Shown here: positions 62,392 through 64,000 of the stretch, piece by piece
How the letters are laid out: every line of letters starts with the position of its first letter
How positions within the stretch are numbered: position 1 is the stretch's first letter
Source of the DNA: Paenibacillus mendelii
GTDB lineage: Bacteria; Bacillota; Bacilli; Paenibacillales; Paenibacillaceae
Reading direction: 5' to 3'
NCBI RefSeq assembly: GCF_024498075.1
Contig: NZ_JANHOF010000003.1
Span: 372,001 to 436,000 of the forward strand
DNA length: 64,000 nt
The notes under the pieces: model-generated
Databases searched by the model: none
What the model was told of the DNA's origin: nothing
The model's input: only the letters and a program-made list of their open reading frames with translations
Position numbers and translations under genes: made by a program

Positions 62392-62802
62392 TCAGCGTGC
62401 CTTCTGTTCCCCCTGTCTAATCTGTTCCAAAACATCCCCGCACATTGCGACGCATTCAGAGCATATACACACCCCAGGTCCAGCGATTATACGCCACACC
62501 CGGTCTCGATGCTTCCCGCAAAATGAACAGTGCTGCCCTGTACATTTCTGGCTAGTGTGCATTGGAATAGACTCTGGTGAGCCTAATCTAGTCTCGATGC
62601 CATAATATAATGAATCAATCGAACAGCTGAACAGCTCGGATAGCTTCGGCAGTAACGTAATGTCAGGTGTCGCCTGTCCAGTCTCCCATTTGGACACGGC
62701 TTGAGCTGTAACCCCCAATAAATCCCCTACTTCCTGCTGCGTCCAATTCCTCTCAAGCCTCAGCGTTCTAATATGTTCATTCATCTTATACGTGTCCACC
62801 AT
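62392..62802 (-). CDS. HTH regulator fused to a ClpX-type zinc finger
   Basis: A 136-residue protein. Residues 8-65 form a Cro/CI-type helix-turn-helix (TQQEVGDLLGVTAQAVSKWE). Residues 92-125 match the zinc-binding domain of ClpX: Cys92-x2-Cys95-x18-Cys114-x2-Cys117 in CSFCGK ... IIAGPGVCICSECVAMC. In ClpX this domain binds adaptors and substrates, so the regulator may be controlled by protein contact or proteolysis. GGGTGAG supports ATG 62802. Divergent from the PhyH gene, with two palindromes in between. Confidence 0.85.
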   Translation of the reverse strand: MVDTYKMNEHIRTLRLERNWTQQEVGDLLGVTAQAVSKWETGQATPDITLLPKLSELFSCSIDSLYYGIETRLGSPESIPMHTSQKCTGQHCSFCGKHRDRVWRIIAGPGVCICSECVAMCGDVLEQIRQGEQKAR

Positions 62803-62890
62803 TACACTCACCCGCCTTCGCAGAGGTTCTATAACACTCATGATGGCATAGAAGCGGTTCATCAACAACCTCGGCAAAGTTGAGAGAAAT

Positions 62891-62936
62891 TCAACCGGCG
62901 GTTGAAAGCATTATAGGTTTACGTTTCCAACCTATA
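62891..62936. promoter_or_regulatory. Two palindromes between the HTH gene and phyH
   Basis: TCAACC-GGC-GGTTGA at 62891-62905 is perfect. TATAGGTT at 62912-62919 and AACCTATA at 62929-62936 form a second, wider dyad. Either could be the operator of the HTH protein. Confidence 0.5.
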
Positions 62937-62986
62937 GCATTAGAATGAGGGTAAGCTTGTGAACCTAATTAAGTGGAGGTGTAATT

Positions 62987-63745
62987 ATGAACTTGCTTAC
63001 TTACGAACAGAAAAAATCCATGCTGGATAACGGGTATATTCATGTACCCGGCGTGGTTCCGGGAATTATGGTGGATCAGGCATTGCGCCATATTAATCAT
63101 TCGCTTGGACAAGGAATGAGTGCCGAAGATCTAATCAAATTTCGGTCCCAATCCTACTGTCCGGAGCTTCAAGGAAAAGAAGTGATTACGGATCTGTTTA
63201 ATAAAACACCTGTCAAGGATATGGTGGCGTCTCTGATCGGAGAAGGAAAGTCATACCCGATTAAGGACGGGCAAATTGCACTGCGCTTTCCCACGATGCA
63301 GGATCCGCCGCCAGCGCCAAGTCCCCACCTGGACGGAATGTACACGCCGACCAATGGCGTACCCAAAGGAACGATTGGCAATTTTACGATGTTAGTCGGC
63401 GTGCTGTTAAGTCCGGTCCGGCAATCCTACGCGGGTAACTTCACCGTATGGCCAGGCACGCACCGTTTGTATGAACAATATTTTCGAGAGCATGGACCCG
63501 AGGCGCTGTTGAATGGGATGCCTCCGGTATCCATGCCCCAGCCGCTCCAGACGACAGGAGAGCCGGGGGATGTCTTCCTCGTTCACTACCAGCTGGGCCA
63601 CGCAGCTGCTTCCAATTTGGCTTCATTAACGCGTTATGCACTATTTTTCCGGGTGAAGCATGTGGAGGTACAGCAGGATTGGAAAGCGCCGATGACGGAT
63701 ATTTGGCTGCATTGGCCGGGTATTCGAGACATAATGGGCGAATGA
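62987..63745 (+). CDS. Phytanoyl-CoA dioxygenase-family oxygenase
   Basis: A 252-residue iron/2-oxoglutarate-dependent oxygenase. The metal triad is visible as His114 and Asp116 (PHLDGMYT) and a distal His200 or His205 (VFLVHYQLGHAAASN). The 2-oxoglutarate-binding Arg is probably in the segment after it (SLTRYALFFRV). PhyH proteins in bacteria hydroxylate diverse small molecules. GTGGAGGTG precedes the ATG. The next gene is an SDR, perhaps in the same pathway. Confidence 0.88.
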   Translation: MNLLTYEQKKSMLDNGYIHVPGVVPGIMVDQALRHINHSLGQGMSAEDLIKFRSQSYCPELQGKEVITDLFNKTPVKDMVASLIGEGKSYPIKDGQIALRFPTMQDPPPAPSPHLDGMYTPTNGVPKGTIGNFTMLVGVLLSPVRQSYAGNFTVWPGTHRLYEQYFREHGPEALLNGMPPVSMPQPLQTTGEPGDVFLVHYQLGHAAASNLASLTRYALFFRVKHVEVQQDWKAPMTDIWLHWPGIRDIMGE

Positions 63746-63806
63746 TACAGGTATAAGAGAGCCGGGTATAATAAATAAGGGTATACAACATGAGGAGGAG
63801 ACGAGC

Positions 63807-64000
63807 ATGGAACTCGGAGTGAAAGGCAAGACAGCTATTATTACAGGCGGAAGCAAAGGCATCGGTCTTGCCACAGCGCTCGCTCTTGCGTCTGAAGGGG
63901 CTCAAGTAGCTCTGGTGGCACGCGGTATGGAGTCATTAAGCAAAGCGGCGGAGCTGATCGCAGAAAAGACCGGAGCCGAGGCACTGATTATCCAAGCCGA
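63807..64000 (+). CDS. Short-chain dehydrogenase/reductase (partial, runs off the window)
   Basis: The first 64 codons of an SDR. The nucleotide motif TGGSKGIG and the following LATALALASEGAQVALVAR are characteristic. GAGGAGGAG precedes ATG 63807. The gene continues past the end of the window, so catalytic Tyr-x3-Lys cannot be seen. Confidence 0.9.
   Translation, partial: MELGVKGKTAIITGGSKGIGLATALALASEGAQVALVARGMESLSKAAELIAEKTGAEALIIQA

Overview
The window looks like chromosomal DNA of a Paenibacillus-type spore-forming Firmicute. The evidence is strong AGGAGG-type ribosome sites, frequent TTG/GTG starts, several CUT1 sugar ABC systems with LplA/LplB/YesM/YesN-type parts, a xylose operon with a B. 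subtilis-like xyl operator, an Ecs-type exporter, bacilliredoxin, a CotD-like coat protein and an AgrB/AgrD pair. I see no rRNA, tRNA, insertion sequence, prophage or CRISPR array. All identifications come from reading motifs; no database search was run.

Layout. 0-4 kb: kdpC, a block of short tandem repeats, and a KdpD-like protein that holds two tandem copies of the KdpD sensor plus USP module and no kinase. 4-16.6 kb: a same-strand carbohydrate locus with two LplB/LplC permeases, a lipoprotein binding protein, two GH38 alpha-mannosidases and a secreted GxGYxYP/CBM9-like protein. 16.8-23.9 kb: a zinc-finger/HTH/DUF2087 regulator, a GIY-YIG protein, an MFS exporter, then an ECF sigma factor coupled by stop/start overlaps to a membrane-anchored solute-binding protein and a second solute-binding lipoprotein. 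24.0-24.3 kb: an unannotated 39-residue holin-like toxin with a LexA-type box in its promoter and a candidate antisense RNA. 24.4-28.7 kb: xylR (ROK), xylA and xylB. 28.8-31.8 kb: ecsAB, a hypothetical gene and a coat protein. 31.8-38.3 kb: a flavoprotein, an Agr-like cluster (membrane protein, AgrB, AgrD, LytTR protein), a KinB-like kinase and small hypotheticals. 38.5-44.7 kb: housekeeping genes (bacilliredoxin, nadE, acpS, cytochrome c, AraC, mutY, KDPG aldolase, hydrolase). 45.0-45.3 kb: two tandem small-RNA-like units with C-rich 5' ends and Pho-box-like upstream repeats. 45.9-48.3 kb: helD behind a long structured leader. 49.5-56.4 kb: a YesM/YesN two-component system and a CUT1 transporter on the minus strand. 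56.6-64 kb: TetR, a 2-hydroxyacid dehydrogenase, a MarR/DUF1772 pair with twin operators, a large unrecognised sugar-enzyme-like protein, an HTH/ClpX-zinc-finger fusion, a PhyH dioxygenase and the start of an SDR gene.

The overall theme is plant or fungal polysaccharide scavenging (xylose, mannosides, unknown oligosaccharides) with several separate sensing circuits. The most unusual items are the sigma factor/solute-binding-protein operon, the SOS-boxed toxin locus, the tandem C-rich small RNAs, the Agr cluster without an obvious AgrC kinase or AgrA receiver domain, and the duplicated KdpD sensor.
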